Shown here: positions 54,156 to 61,392 of the stretch, piece by piece | Layout of the letters: each line of letters starts with the position of its first letter | Position numbering within the stretch: position 1 is the first letter of the stretch | Assembly (NCBI GenBank): GCA_029556615.1 | Contig: JAKQDD010000002.1 | Coordinates: 1 to 64,000, forward strand | Reading direction: 5' to 3' | Length of the DNA: 64,000 nt | From: Verrucomicrobiota bacterium | GTDB taxonomy: Bacteria; Verrucomicrobiota; Verrucomicrobiia; Limisphaerales; J093 | Notes under the pieces: generated by a model | Told to the model about the DNA's origin: nothing | Database searches by the model: none | The model's input: the letters and a program-made list of their open reading frames with translations, nothing else | Position numbers and translations under genes: made by a program

Positions 54156-54617
54156 TTACAAAAGCATCTCGGCGAGGATGCAGGAGAGGATGTCCTCCGT
54201 GAGCTCGGAGCTGCGACCTCGAAGACTGACGGCATACCACTTCTCTTCCTTGAGAATGAGGGGAACGCTGTGCGGCCCACATACGATGTCGACCCGACCC
54301 TCTGCCATGAAGATGTCAGGAGCTACGCAGCGTGCCGCCTGTACACCCAAGGGCTCGAATCGGACCTCGACGAGCCCGTACCGCATTACGAGGCCCGGCA
54401 CGGTGTTAGACCCCATCCACATGTCCTGTAGGTCGTGCTCCGTGCGGGTCACCGTGACCACGTTCGCGGCGACTAGCGGTTGTAGCCAGTTCTCCAGGGT
54501 CACGATGAGCGCAACGACGGCCTCGCGCCACGCGAGGCCGCGAGCCTTGACTTGGTCCTCAGAGAGGGGGGGACGCGTGAGGAGAAGGTCTAGGAGCTTC
54601 TGCATTCCTTCGGACAT
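54156..54617 (-). CDS. Hypothetical protein
   Basis: 153 residues from ATG 54617 (ATG 54623 is two codons upstream). MSEGMQKLLDLLLTRPPLSE then AWREAVVALIVTLENWLQPL are helical; VMRYGLVEVRFEPLGVQAAR and HSVPLILKEEKWYAVSL are beta-rich, an alpha+beta domain. Not recognised. Confidence 0.65.
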   Translation of the reverse strand: MSEGMQKLLDLLLTRPPLSEDQVKARGLAWREAVVALIVTLENWLQPLVAANVVTVTRTEHDLQDMWMGSNTVPGLVMRYGLVEVRFEPLGVQAARCVAPDIFMAEGRVDIVCGPHSVPLILKEEKWYAVSLRGRSSELTEDILSCILAEMLL

Positions 54618-54634
54618 GTGCATACTCTACCTTG

Positions 54635-54720
54635 CGGAAGAAGAGGGAGTCGAACCCCCAAGGGCTTGCACCTCGCCTGTTTTCAAGACAGGTCCCGTCG
54701 CCACGTCGGGTGGTTCCTCC
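54635..54720 (-). tRNA. tRNA-Ser (TGA)
   Basis: GGAGGAA/TTCTTCC acceptor, G73; long variable arm; loop reads TCA. Confidence 0.9.
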
Positions 54721-54926
54721 ATCTGCACAACCATGAAATCCCGGGCCGGTATCCAACCGGCACCTCCACCACTATCCCTTTGCCAGGGCATCTTCCTGGG
54801 GTTTCCCCCGTCGGGGTGGCGACCTCTACAACCGCGCCAGATGCGCGCCCGCTGCACGACCGGACACCTTGGGGCCTTGCGGCGCACTTGGGCCAGGACA
54901 GCGCTTCTCTTGGTCTACCGGGAAAG
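54721..54926. other. Structured gene-free stretch between Ser tRNAs
   Basis: About 205 bp with no gene. A minus-strand GCCGG-TTGGATA-CCGGC hairpin at about 54748-54764 resembles a T-arm with a non-consensus loop, and several GC hairpins surround it. Possibly a decayed tRNA. Confidence 0.35.
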
Positions 54927-55012
54927 CGGAAGGTAGAGGAGTCGAACCCCGCCCAGTTGCCCGAGCGCACTGCGTTCCAAGCAGGCTGCGGTCCACACCG
55001 CAGATACCCTCC
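54927..55012 (-). tRNA. tRNA-Ser (GGA)
   Basis: GGAGGGT/ACCTTCC acceptor, G73; class II arm; loop reads TCC. Confidence 0.9.
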
Positions 55013-55016
55013 AGAG

Positions 55017-55098
55017 CGGGAAGCAGAGGAGTCGAACCCCATGCCTTGCAGCACACCGTTTTCGAGACGGGTCGCGGTCCACACCGCGTTTGCTTCCC
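55017..55098 (-). tRNA. tRNA-Ser (CGA)
   Basis: GGGAAGC/GCTTCCC acceptor, G73; loop reads TCG; class II arm. Confidence 0.9.
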
Positions 55099-55116
55099 TT
55101 GTCAGGTCAAGTTGAG

Positions 55117-55200
55117 CGGAAGGTGAGGGAGTCGAACCCTGTGCTGTTACACACGCACTGTTTAGCAAACAGGCTCCGGGCCACCCCAGAAGCACCCTCC
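55117..55200 (-). tRNA. tRNA-Ser (GCT)
   Basis: GGAGGGT/ACCTTCC acceptor, G73; loop reads AGC; class II arm. Confidence 0.9.
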
Positions 55201-55219
55201 AGAAGAATCCAAAGCTGAG

Positions 55220-55292
55220 TTGGGGTGGAAGGAGTCGAACCTTCAACCGACGGTTTCAGAAACCGGCGCTCTGCCAGTTGAGCTACACCCCA
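55220..55292 (-). tRNA. tRNA-Gln (CTG)
   Basis: TGGGGTG/CACCCCA acceptor with the U1-A72 pair typical of Gln; loop reads CAG. Confidence 0.9.
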
Positions 55293-55331
55293 GCGACTCG
55301 CCCTGTGGCGAGTGATACGACGTTCAGTGAG

Positions 55332-55404
55332 TTCGGGCGGAGGGACTCGAACCCCCAACCTGCGGTGTCAAAGGCCGCCGCTGCTACCGTTGAGCTACGC
55401 CCGA
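55332..55404 (-). tRNA. tRNA-Gln (TTG)
   Basis: TCGGGCG/CGCCCGA acceptor, again U1-A72; stem GCGGC/ACCGC; loop reads CAA; overlaps the next gene by 10 bp. Confidence 0.9.
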
Positions 55405-56066
55405 GCAGTCTGCGCTAGCAAGCGCTCGACCTCGTCCCCGATGGACCCTAGCTCCACGGCCAGCGTCATGTGGCGGTCGGCCCACCCCTGAAGGTTCAGG
55501 TTCTCCGGGATGCCCGCGACCGAGACCCGAATGTGCTGCTCACGCTTCCGCAACGAGGCGACCAGGACATCTAGCTGGTCACGCATTCGACGAAGCTGCT
55601 GGAGCTCCAGCCAGTCAACGCTAGGTGTCGACTTCGGCGGCTCCTCTGGTTCCTCTGGTTCCTCTGGTTCCTCGGGTTCCTCGGGGGCTTGAGGCGGCGG
55701 CGGATCCTGCACCTGCGCGGGGAGGGTCGCGCGCAGGTTGGACATCGCCGCGAGCTTCTCGTACATCGGCCCTCGGTTCACCTTTCGATCCGGGTTGTCG
55801 AGGACCGTGGGGACCACGAGGTCCCCCTCGTGCCCCTCTCGGTTGTCTGGCTTGATCACCACCACGCAGTCGAGTTCCGGTAGCAGCATGAGGGGGTCCC
55901 CCGCGGGAGACTTGTCCACGAGCCGCTTGGCGCTCGACTTCATGATGTGGACCCCCAGCTTCGTGCGGGCCTCCTCGACCCCAAGCCCGCGGTCGTACCG
56001 AGCGGCGTACCGTGTTGCGGCGTGGTCCGTAACAACGACCCGCTTGCCATCCTTGCAGATCTTCAT
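55395..56066 (-). CDS. Hypothetical protein with EPE repeats and coiled coil
   Basis: 223 residues starting MKICKDGKRVVVTDHAATRY. Residues 1-90 are a compact domain (LGVHIMKSSAKRLVDKS, LLPELDCVVVIKPDNREG). A Pro/Glu linker (EEPEEPEEPEEP, from a 9-bp direct repeat at about 55640-55680) leads to a coiled coil (LELQQLRRMRDQLDVLVASL). The first domain has a KICK..VTDHA..R start reminiscent of small toxin- or nuclease-like folds, but I make no assignment. Confidence 0.62.
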   Translation of the reverse strand: MKICKDGKRVVVTDHAATRYAARYDRGLGVEEARTKLGVHIMKSSAKRLVDKSPAGDPLMLLPELDCVVVIKPDNREGHEGDLVVPTVLDNPDRKVNRGPMYEKLAAMSNLRATLPAQVQDPPPPQAPEEPEEPEEPEEPEEPPKSTPSVDWLELQQLRRMRDQLDVLVASLRKREQHIRVSVAGIPENLNLQGWADRHMTLAVELGSIGDEVERLLAQTARA

Positions 56067-56106
56067 GGGAGTTCCTCTGGGAAGGAACTACCCGCCGAGC
56101 TGTCAG

Positions 56107-56179
56107 AGCGAGCGACGGGACTCGAACCCGCTTGGTCCAGCTTGGAAGGCTGGTGCCCGGCCGGTCGGGCGACGCTCGC
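56107..56179 (-). tRNA. tRNA-Gly (TCC)
   Basis: GCGAGCG/CGCTCGC acceptor, U73 as in Gly; stem CCAGC/GCTGG; loop reads GGA. Confidence 0.9.
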
Positions 56180-56183
56180 ATGG

Positions 56184-56255
56184 TACGGGTTGAGGGAGTT
56201 GAACCCTCGTGTCCAGCTTGGGAAGCTGGTGCCTGGGCCGCTCGGCCAAACCCGC
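56184..56255 (-). tRNA. tRNA-Gly (CCC)
   Basis: GCGGGTT/AACCCGT acceptor; stem CCAGC/GCTGG; loop reads GGG. Confidence 0.88.
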
Positions 56256-56258
56256 ATG

Positions 56259-56360
56259 TTACCAACTCGAGTGAGCGGACCATTAACCGCGCCCCCCGTA
56301 AGAGTGGAGGGTACAGGAGTCGAACCTGTGCTTGTAGGGCCCGTTCGTGGGAGTCGGTAA
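56259..56360 (-). ncRNA. Degenerate permuted tRNA-like element
   Basis: Minus-strand order: TTTACCGACT, CGGGCC, CTACAAGC, T-arm ACAGG-TTCGACT-CCTGT, acceptor ACCCTCC and A, linker CTCTTAC, acceptor GGGGGGC, D-like hairpin GCGG...CCGC, CTCACTCG, AGTTGGTAA. The flank pairs over 9 bp with one G-T and CTACAAGC is shared with the element at 47264. No anticodon arm remains, so it cannot act as a normal tRNA. Confidence 0.55.
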
Positions 56361-56379
56361 AGCTACTCTACCTTATCGT

Positions 56380-56452
56380 TGCCGCTGGAGGGACTCGAAC
56401 CCTCATCCAACGACTTAAAAGGACGCTGCTCAGCCAGTTGAGCTACAGCGGC
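56380..56452 (-). tRNA. tRNA-Lys (TTT)
   Basis: GCCGCTG/CAGCGGC acceptor; loop reads AAA; anticodon stem has two mismatches, unusual for a functional gene. Confidence 0.8.
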
Positions 56453-56514
56453 GCGGGGTCCTGACTGCGAGCTCCCCTCGCCGCGCGTTTGGTCTGCATG
56501 TGTGGCTCCTTGAG

Positions 56515-56586
56515 TGCGCCCAGTGGGGATCGAACCCACCTCAAACTGATTAAGAATCAGCTGCCTCACCAGTCGGCCTCGGGCGC
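56515..56586 (-). tRNA. tRNA-Lys (CTT)
   Basis: GCGCCCG/TGGGCGC acceptor; stem CTGA/TCAG; loop reads AAG. Confidence 0.86.
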
Positions 56587-56735
56587 ATACTGCGCGGGAC
56601 TGACCACCTTCGAGCATCACCCCGGGAAGTGGCGCGAGCCCCGCGCTCTTCATCTCTCACTCTTGAGTTGTCAGCCTCTCAGCTCTTGCGGGGCTGAGAG
56701 AGGCGAGCCCACCGTATAGATGGTCGCTCGCATGG

Positions 56736-56818
56736 TCCCGGCGGAGGGAATCGAACCCCCCCTACCCGAAGGCGACAGATTTACAGTCTGCCCCGTGTCC
56801 ATAACGGTATACGCCGGG
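56736..56818 (-). tRNA. tRNA-Tyr (GTA)
   Basis: CCCGGCG/CGCCGGG acceptor; class II variable arm as in bacterial Tyr; stem GCAGA/TCTGT; loop CTGTAAA with U33. Confidence 0.9.
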
Positions 56819-56832
56819 ATATGTTCCTACAG

Positions 56833-56905
56833 TGCGGGACGAGGGACTTGAACCCTCCACCTCCTGATTGGCAACCAGGCACTCTACCGGATGAGCTAGT
56901 CCCGC
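56833..56905 (-). tRNA. tRNA-Gly (GCC)
   Basis: GCGGGAC/GTCCCGC acceptor; loop reads GGC; one A-C pair closes the anticodon stem. Confidence 0.88.
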
Positions 56906-56947
56906 AATGCTATGCGCGATTCACGCACGCACCTATGTCGATACTTG

Positions 56948-57020
56948 TGCCCTCGGCCGGACTCGAACCGACTACCTTCGGTTTACGAAACCGACGCACC
57001 GCCAGTTGTGCTACGAGGGC
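56948..57020 (-). tRNA. tRNA-Thr (CGT)
   Basis: GCCCTCG/CGAGGGC acceptor; stem TCGGT/ACCGA; loop reads ACG. Confidence 0.9.
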
Positions 57021-57024
57021 TTGG

Positions 57025-57091
57025 CATGTCGCCGAGGAATTGAACCCCGCTGGTCGGTTTTGGAGACCAACCTGATCCCTGATCGCGACAT
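57025..57091 (-). tRNA. tRNA-Trp (CCA)
   Basis: ATGTCGC/GCGACAT acceptor, G73, then CCA (57022-57024), the only clear genomic CCA in the array; loop reads TGG; compact D region. First tRNA behind the array promoter. Confidence 0.85.
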
Positions 57092-57130
57092 ATACACCGT
57101 CCTTCTGCGTTCTCCATCGGAGTCCTAGGA

Positions 57131-57178
57131 CCCCAAAACGTCGAAGGGCCGGGAGGTCTTCACCGCCCGGCCCTTCGA
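57131..57178 (-). terminator. Terminator/attenuator-like hairpin upstream of tRNA array
   Basis: A perfect 13-bp stem (57141-57153 with 57166-57178) is followed on the minus strand by CGTTTTGGGG. It lies between the array promoter at 57498 and the first tRNA, so readthrough or processing is needed for array expression. Confidence 0.6.
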
Positions 57179-57461
57179 GTTAAGCTCTCTTCGAGGTTAC
57201 TCTAAGGTCCAGGCGTGCTAGCGATCCAACCAAGGTGGCAGGGCTGGCGCTTCGAGGCCGCAAAACCCGGCATCGCCACCAGATTGGTCCCTGCGCGCAG
57301 ATATGACGGGGCCGTGGAACTTCCACGGTTCGTCAGGTCTGTTTTTTGCGTCAGGGCCAACATGGTGAAGTTCTTTCTACGTCATACCCGTTTAAGGGTC
57401 AAGAAGTTTTTTTGAGGTCTCGTTCTTTTTTGCGGAGTCTATGTCCGAATCGAGCCGGACT
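57141..57461 (-). ncRNA. Leader RNA of the tRNA array / candidate ncRNA
   Basis: Transcription from the promoter at 57498 would start near 57461 and cover about 320 nt to the hairpin at 57141-57178. The 5' part is AT-rich with A-runs; further stems include CGTGGAA/TTCCACG near 57313-57327 and GCAGGG/CCCTGC near 57240-57297. May be an independent RNA with the array reached by readthrough. Confidence 0.45.
57202..57363 (-). CDS. Possible small ORF in leader
   Basis: 53 codons from ATG 57363 (MLALTQKTDLTNRGSS...) without a ribosome site and overlapping strong RNA stems. Composition does not look strongly coding; listed as a possible leader peptide only. Confidence 0.2.
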   Translation of the reverse strand: MLALTQKTDLTNRGSSTAPSYLRAGTNLVAMPGFAASKRQPCHLGWIASTPGP

Positions 57462-57498
57462 GACTCGCAGTAGAGGGCAGGTAAGCGGCAGGAGCTGA
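57462..57498 (-). promoter_or_regulatory. TCAGCTCC-class promoter of the tRNA array
   Basis: TCAGCTCC, 17-bp spacer, CTACT; no start codon at 37 nt. It points into the array and lies 23 bp downstream of the preceding minus-strand gene's stop. Confidence 0.72.
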
Positions 57499-57520
57499 TG
57501 ATCGCTGTTTTTCTTTTGGT

Positions 57521-58054
<534 letters not shown>

Positions 58055-58064
58055 CGTGACCTCC

Positions 58065-59414
58065 TCAGTAGCTGGAGCTTATTACGCTACCCCGACGAGC
58101 CCACACTCGCAGGGTGCTGCCTACGTGCCGCTCCCGCCACACGACCTCGGGTAGCAGGATGCGCTGGAACGGGTCGATCTTGCCCCCGCTGACCTCGACG
58201 CTGTAGCTCTCGGTGCGCGTGGACGTCCGCTCATCCGCAGAGAGGCCCTGGACCTCGGGCCAGCGCGGGGGGTCCTGCGCGCCGCCTGAAGCTGTGAGAG
58301 CGCGGGCGTACCTCCAACCCCCATCGGCGGTCCAGCTACAGTACTGGTCCCAGATGGGCTCGAAGTGGTACCGCTCGACCGACTCGATGACGGTGCGGTT
58401 GGCTCCCACGCACCTCTGCTTGGTGACGGTGCGGTACGCGGTCGAGGTAGGGGTCCGCCAGTCCGCGCACTCCTTGACCGACACCTTGCCCTTGGACTTG
58501 TAGGCGAAGCTGGCGCAGTACTTCTGCCCCCTGACCATGTAGGGCTCTCGGGCGGAGTAGGACTCCTGGTGGTCACAGGCGAACCACTTCACAGTGGGGA
58601 CAGGGACCCACCCGTCGGAGATCCGGCGGTTCCCGTTCTGCCTCGTCGCGCAGGACACGTCCCACGCCTCGATAGGCTTCTGCCCGATCCACCCGGATTC
58701 GTGCAGGATGACGTGGCGCTCGACGGCGATCGATCGCTCCCATCGCTTGGCGGTGACCGTCGCGTCGACCGGGTAGGCGCGGAACGCCTGCACGAGGAGC
58801 CCCCCGAGCCACAACAGCAGGACGAGGCCCCCAAGACCAACCCCACCGAGGATCGCGGCCCGCTTGTAGTCGAAGGCTCCCGGCGAGGCGAAGACCCCGC
58901 CAGGGGGATCTTCGTGCTCGTCGGCTAGCGCGTTGGCCTCCTGCCACGACTGGGCGGGAGTACCTGGGTGCGGGGACTGGGCGGGCGGTGAGGCGGCGTA
59001 CTGCATCGGGCGGTACGTCCCTGCCTGATCCGCCGGGATCGTCTGCTCCACGGCCGCGGCCTTGGCCTCTCCACGAGAGGCCCCGCAGGTGTCGCAGGAC
59101 TTCCGCGGGTTGCCCGCCGCGTCGAACGGCTCGATGAGGTCCTCGCAGTAGGCGCACTTGACGAGCGTGCCCTCCGCGAGCTTGCGCCCCACCTCAACGT
59201 CGAGGACCCGGGAGGGGTCGACCGCGAAGTCAGACTCCGCCTCGCGCTCCTTCCCGCAGGTCGTGCAGCGCGGCTTGCCCGCCGGGATGCCCGCCGTCGA
59301 GCAGTACCGGCACCGCCACACGTTCTCGACGATCTCGGGCTTCGTTCCGCACGCCCTACAGGCGTCGGGGATGTTCGGGTGCTGCTCGCCGCAGCCGTGG
59401 CACTCCCAGGTCAT
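58065..59414 (-). CDS. Zinc-ribbon membrane protein
   Basis: 449 residues. Four Cys-pair ribbons lie in the first 110 residues (CHGCGEQHP...CRACG, CRYCSTAG...CTTCG, CAYCEDLI...CDTCG), then a Pro/Gln-rich linker. A membrane segment (ILGGVGLGGLVLLLWLGGLLV) lies near residue 200. A 230-residue C-terminal domain with paired Cys (KQRCVGANRTVIE, DQYCSWTADGG) follows, probably across the membrane. It could sense or scaffold at the envelope. The upstream ACAGCTCC is 49 nt from the ATG, so the transcript would have a 12-nt leader. Confidence 0.68.
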   Translation of the reverse strand: MTWECHGCGEQHPNIPDACRACGTKPEIVENVWRCRYCSTAGIPAGKPRCTTCGKEREAESDFAVDPSRVLDVEVGRKLAEGTLVKCAYCEDLIEPFDAAGNPRKSCDTCGASRGEAKAAAVEQTIPADQAGTYRPMQYAASPPAQSPHPGTPAQSWQEANALADEHEDPPGGVFASPGAFDYKRAAILGGVGLGGLVLLLWLGGLLVQAFRAYPVDATVTAKRWERSIAVERHVILHESGWIGQKPIEAWDVSCATRQNGNRRISDGWVPVPTVKWFACDHQESYSAREPYMVRGQKYCASFAYKSKGKVSVKECADWRTPTSTAYRTVTKQRCVGANRTVIESVERYHFEPIWDQYCSWTADGGWRYARALTASGGAQDPPRWPEVQGLSADERTSTRTESYSVEVSGGKIDPFQRILLPEVVWRERHVGSTLRVWARRGSVISSSY

Positions 59415-59426
59415 GGATCCTCCAGT

Positions 59427-59463
59427 ACGGGGAGCGCGAGGTATCCTCTATCATCGGAGCTGT
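59427..59463 (-). promoter_or_regulatory. TCAGCTCC-class promoter (variant ACAGCTCC), leadered
   Basis: ACAGCTCC starts at 59463; predicted start about 59426, 12 nt before ATG 59414; -10 box weak (CGCGC). The same bases supply the GGAG ribosome site of the divergent Dps gene, so the match may be incidental. Confidence 0.35.
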
Positions 59464-59466
59464 AGC

Positions 59467-60279
59467 GTGCAGATCAACCTCCCCACCCCGAACCGCATCC
59501 TCCTCGGTGTGGTCCTCAACAAGACCCTCGCTGACCTCACGGCCCTTATGCTGGCCGCCAAGCAGGCCCACTGGAACGTCAAAGGGCCTCAGTTCCAGGC
59601 GCTCCACGGGCTCTTTGACGACCTGGCTGGCGAGGTGCGCAACCACGCGGACGACGTCGCGGAGCGCGCCGTGCAGCTTGGCGCGTTGGCCGGCGGCACC
59701 CTGGAGCAGGCCGCCGCAGGGGCGGGGCTTCCGCCCTACCCACCGAACCTCCTCGATGGTCTCGCCCACGTGCAAGCGCTCGCCGAGCGGGTGGCGCTGG
59801 TGTCCAACCGCGCGCGCGAGGACATCATCCGGTCGATTGACCTGGGGGACCAGGACACCGCCGACCTCTACATCGAGGTGTCCCGCTCGCTCGACAAGCG
59901 CCTCTGGATGCTGCGCGCCCACCTGGAGGGAGTAGCGGTCCCCGTCGTGCGCATCGCCTCCTCGGACGACGTTGCGGGATACACGCAGAACTTCCTCAAG
60001 CACATCGCGGCGGGCGAGAAGTACGCCCAGAACCTCATACAGTGGGGTCGGGAGATCGTCTGGACCACGGCGGCCCTGGAGAAGCTCAAGGCGGAGTCGG
60101 TGGACGCGAAGACAGCCTACCTGCTCGACGACCTCGGCGATCAAGCTCGCATATTGTCCCGCGACAACCTGGAGACGAAGCGGCGCTTCGACGTCGCCGG
60201 GATAATCGCCGCGACCCTCGAGCGCTACCGTAACGAGTGGCGGGAGATCGTGCAGAAGTACGTCGAGGGGTCGCGCTAG
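59467..60279 (+). CDS. Dps-like ferritin with C-terminal extension
   Basis: 270 residues from GTG 59467 with GGAG eight nt upstream. The first 150 match Dps: LNKTLADLTALMLAAKQAHWNVKGPQFQALHGLFDDLAGEVRNH carries the ferroxidase His, Asp and Glu positions, and GDQDTADLYIEVSRSLDKRLWML is the C-terminal helix. A further 110 residues (YTQNFLKHIAAGEKYAQNLI, DLGDQARILSRDNLETK) are unusual for Dps and may bind DNA or another partner. It protects DNA by sequestering iron and peroxide. Typical Dps is about 165 residues. Confidence 0.86.
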   Translation: MQINLPTPNRILLGVVLNKTLADLTALMLAAKQAHWNVKGPQFQALHGLFDDLAGEVRNHADDVAERAVQLGALAGGTLEQAAAGAGLPPYPPNLLDGLAHVQALAERVALVSNRAREDIIRSIDLGDQDTADLYIEVSRSLDKRLWMLRAHLEGVAVPVVRIASSDDVAGYTQNFLKHIAAGEKYAQNLIQWGREIVWTTAALEKLKAESVDAKTAYLLDDLGDQARILSRDNLETKRRFDVAGIIAATLERYRNEWREIVQKYVEGSR

Positions 60280-60617
60280 TCCTCGTCGGTGTCGAGGTAG
60301 GTGAGCAGGAGCTCACCTTCCCCAAGGTCCAGGCCGGTCGCCGCCCTGACGAACTCGCAGAACGCGTGCCACCGCTCCACGGTGTCCCTGTACCGGAAGG
60401 AACGCACCGACAGGCTCGCCAGCGGGACCGGCCCTGCTGGGAGGCCCTGCGCCTCGACCCCCACCCACGCAGGTCCGTCGGCCTCGTTTTGAGGCGTGGA
60501 AGCCACCACATGGGGTCCGGGATGCAGCGCCTGGAACCCCAGGGGGAGGTCGTGCAGGTTGAAGACCTTGCGCTGGTTGGACGCGAGGATGCAGCCGAAG
60601 TAGACGTGCGTGCTCAT
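60276..60617 (-). CDS. Small hypothetical protein, paralogue of the next gene
   Basis: 113 residues starting MSTHVYFGCILASNQRKVFN. It shares layout with the upstream gene: an N-terminal strand pair, (H/T)PG segment, W-x-G and RWHAFCEFVRAATGLDLG against RWEALRKYLKENGLDPG. The start overlaps the previous stop by 4 bp. Probably a tandem duplication. Function unknown. Confidence 0.65.
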   Translation of the reverse strand: MSTHVYFGCILASNQRKVFNLHDLPLGFQALHPGPHVVASTPQNEADGPAWVGVEAQGLPAGPVPLASLSVRSFRYRDTVERWHAFCEFVRAATGLDLGEGELLLTYLDTDED

Positions 60618-60946
60618 GCGGGGGTCTCCGTGTCGAGCGCTGGGATCTTGTTCTCCCTCTCGCACTCGAATGTCATGTCGCGACCGACGCCAGGGTCGAG
60701 TCCGTTTTCCTTGAGGTACTTGCGAAGCGCCTCCCAGCGGGGCATGACGTCGTATCGATCGAGGGGGGACGCGACCTTCTTGTCCTCCGACCAGCCCACG
60801 TGGAACCCGACGAGCAGGTGCCCGTCGACGCTGCGCATGAGGACCTCGGACCCAGGGGTCGCCTGGTTGAACTTCGTGGCGAGCTCCGCGCACCGCACGG
60901 CCTTCGCGCGCGGGACGACCTCACCCAGGATGAACTGTGTTCCCAT
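60614..60946 (-). CDS. Small hypothetical protein, paralogue pair
   Basis: 110 residues from ATG 60946, fixed by a perfect promoter octamer. MGTQFILGEVVPRAKAVRC, HLLVGFHVGWSEDKKVAS, RWEALRKYLKENGLDPG. First gene of a two-gene operon with its likely paralogue. No family is recognised. Confidence 0.7.
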   Translation of the reverse strand: MGTQFILGEVVPRAKAVRCAELATKFNQATPGSEVLMRSVDGHLLVGFHVGWSEDKKVASPLDRYDVMPRWEALRKYLKENGLDPGVGRDMTFECERENKIPALDTETPA

Positions 60947-60983
60947 GCAGGGATAGGGATGAAAGGGAGGTGGTTGGAGCTGA
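60947..60983 (-). promoter_or_regulatory. TCAGCTCC-class promoter
   Basis: Perfect TCAGCTCC exactly 37 nt before ATG 60946; it selects this internal ATG over an upstream one at 61105. Confidence 0.8.
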
Positions 60984-60984
60984 G

Positions 60985-61380
60985 CTACTTCACCCAGCCT
61001 ATCGCCCAGTTGTCGCCGGCCGGATGGTTCCACCCATGATAGGAGTTGAAGAGGACTAGCGGGGCGTCGTGGTACGTGCATCTCTTCGAGGGACAGAGGT
61101 ACCACTCAGTACCGTTTTCTCGTCGATAGCCCTCACAGAAGTCTCCCCAGTATGGGTCCTGCGGAGAAACAGGCTGGAGCTTCGCTCCACAACAGGGGCA
61201 GTGCAGGGCGCTGGGACTCGGTCGATTCCGACCTTGCTGGAGCAGGACTTCCGACCGTTCGATCTCCGCGATGAGCTTCAGGACGCGGCGTCTGAATGTC
61301 CGAGGGGATGACTCCTCACATGCCACGCGCCGGGCCGCTCGGGCCAGGTCGCGCCAGGGGTGCTTCGTGGGCTTGGGCAT
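60985..61380 (-). CDS. Zinc-finger hypothetical protein
   Basis: 131 residues starting MPKPTKHPWRDLARAARRVA. The N-terminal half is basic helix; the second half has CPCCGAKLQP ... DFCEGYRRENGTEWYLCPSKRCTYHD, a zinc ribbon. No promoter octamer upstream; it starts 12 bp after the PAPS-reductase-like stop, so it is probably co-transcribed with it. Function unknown. Confidence 0.65.
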   Translation of the reverse strand: MPKPTKHPWRDLARAARRVACEESSPRTFRRRVLKLIAEIERSEVLLQQGRNRPSPSALHCPCCGAKLQPVSPQDPYWGDFCEGYRRENGTEWYLCPSKRCTYHDAPLVLFNSYHGWNHPAGDNWAIGWVK

Positions 61381-61392
61381 TATTTCGTCAAC

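Noticed and set aside
54738..54765. T-arm-like hairpin as another tRNA-Ser
   Set aside because: The loop is TTGGATA rather than TTCRANY, and no matching acceptor or anticodon arm was found.
43000..57100. Regularly spaced similar 12-15 bp sequences (GAGTCGAACCC-like) suggestive of a repeat array
   Set aside because: They are the T-arms of the minus-strand tRNA genes, with different spacing and unrelated flanks; no CRISPR repeats or cas genes are present.
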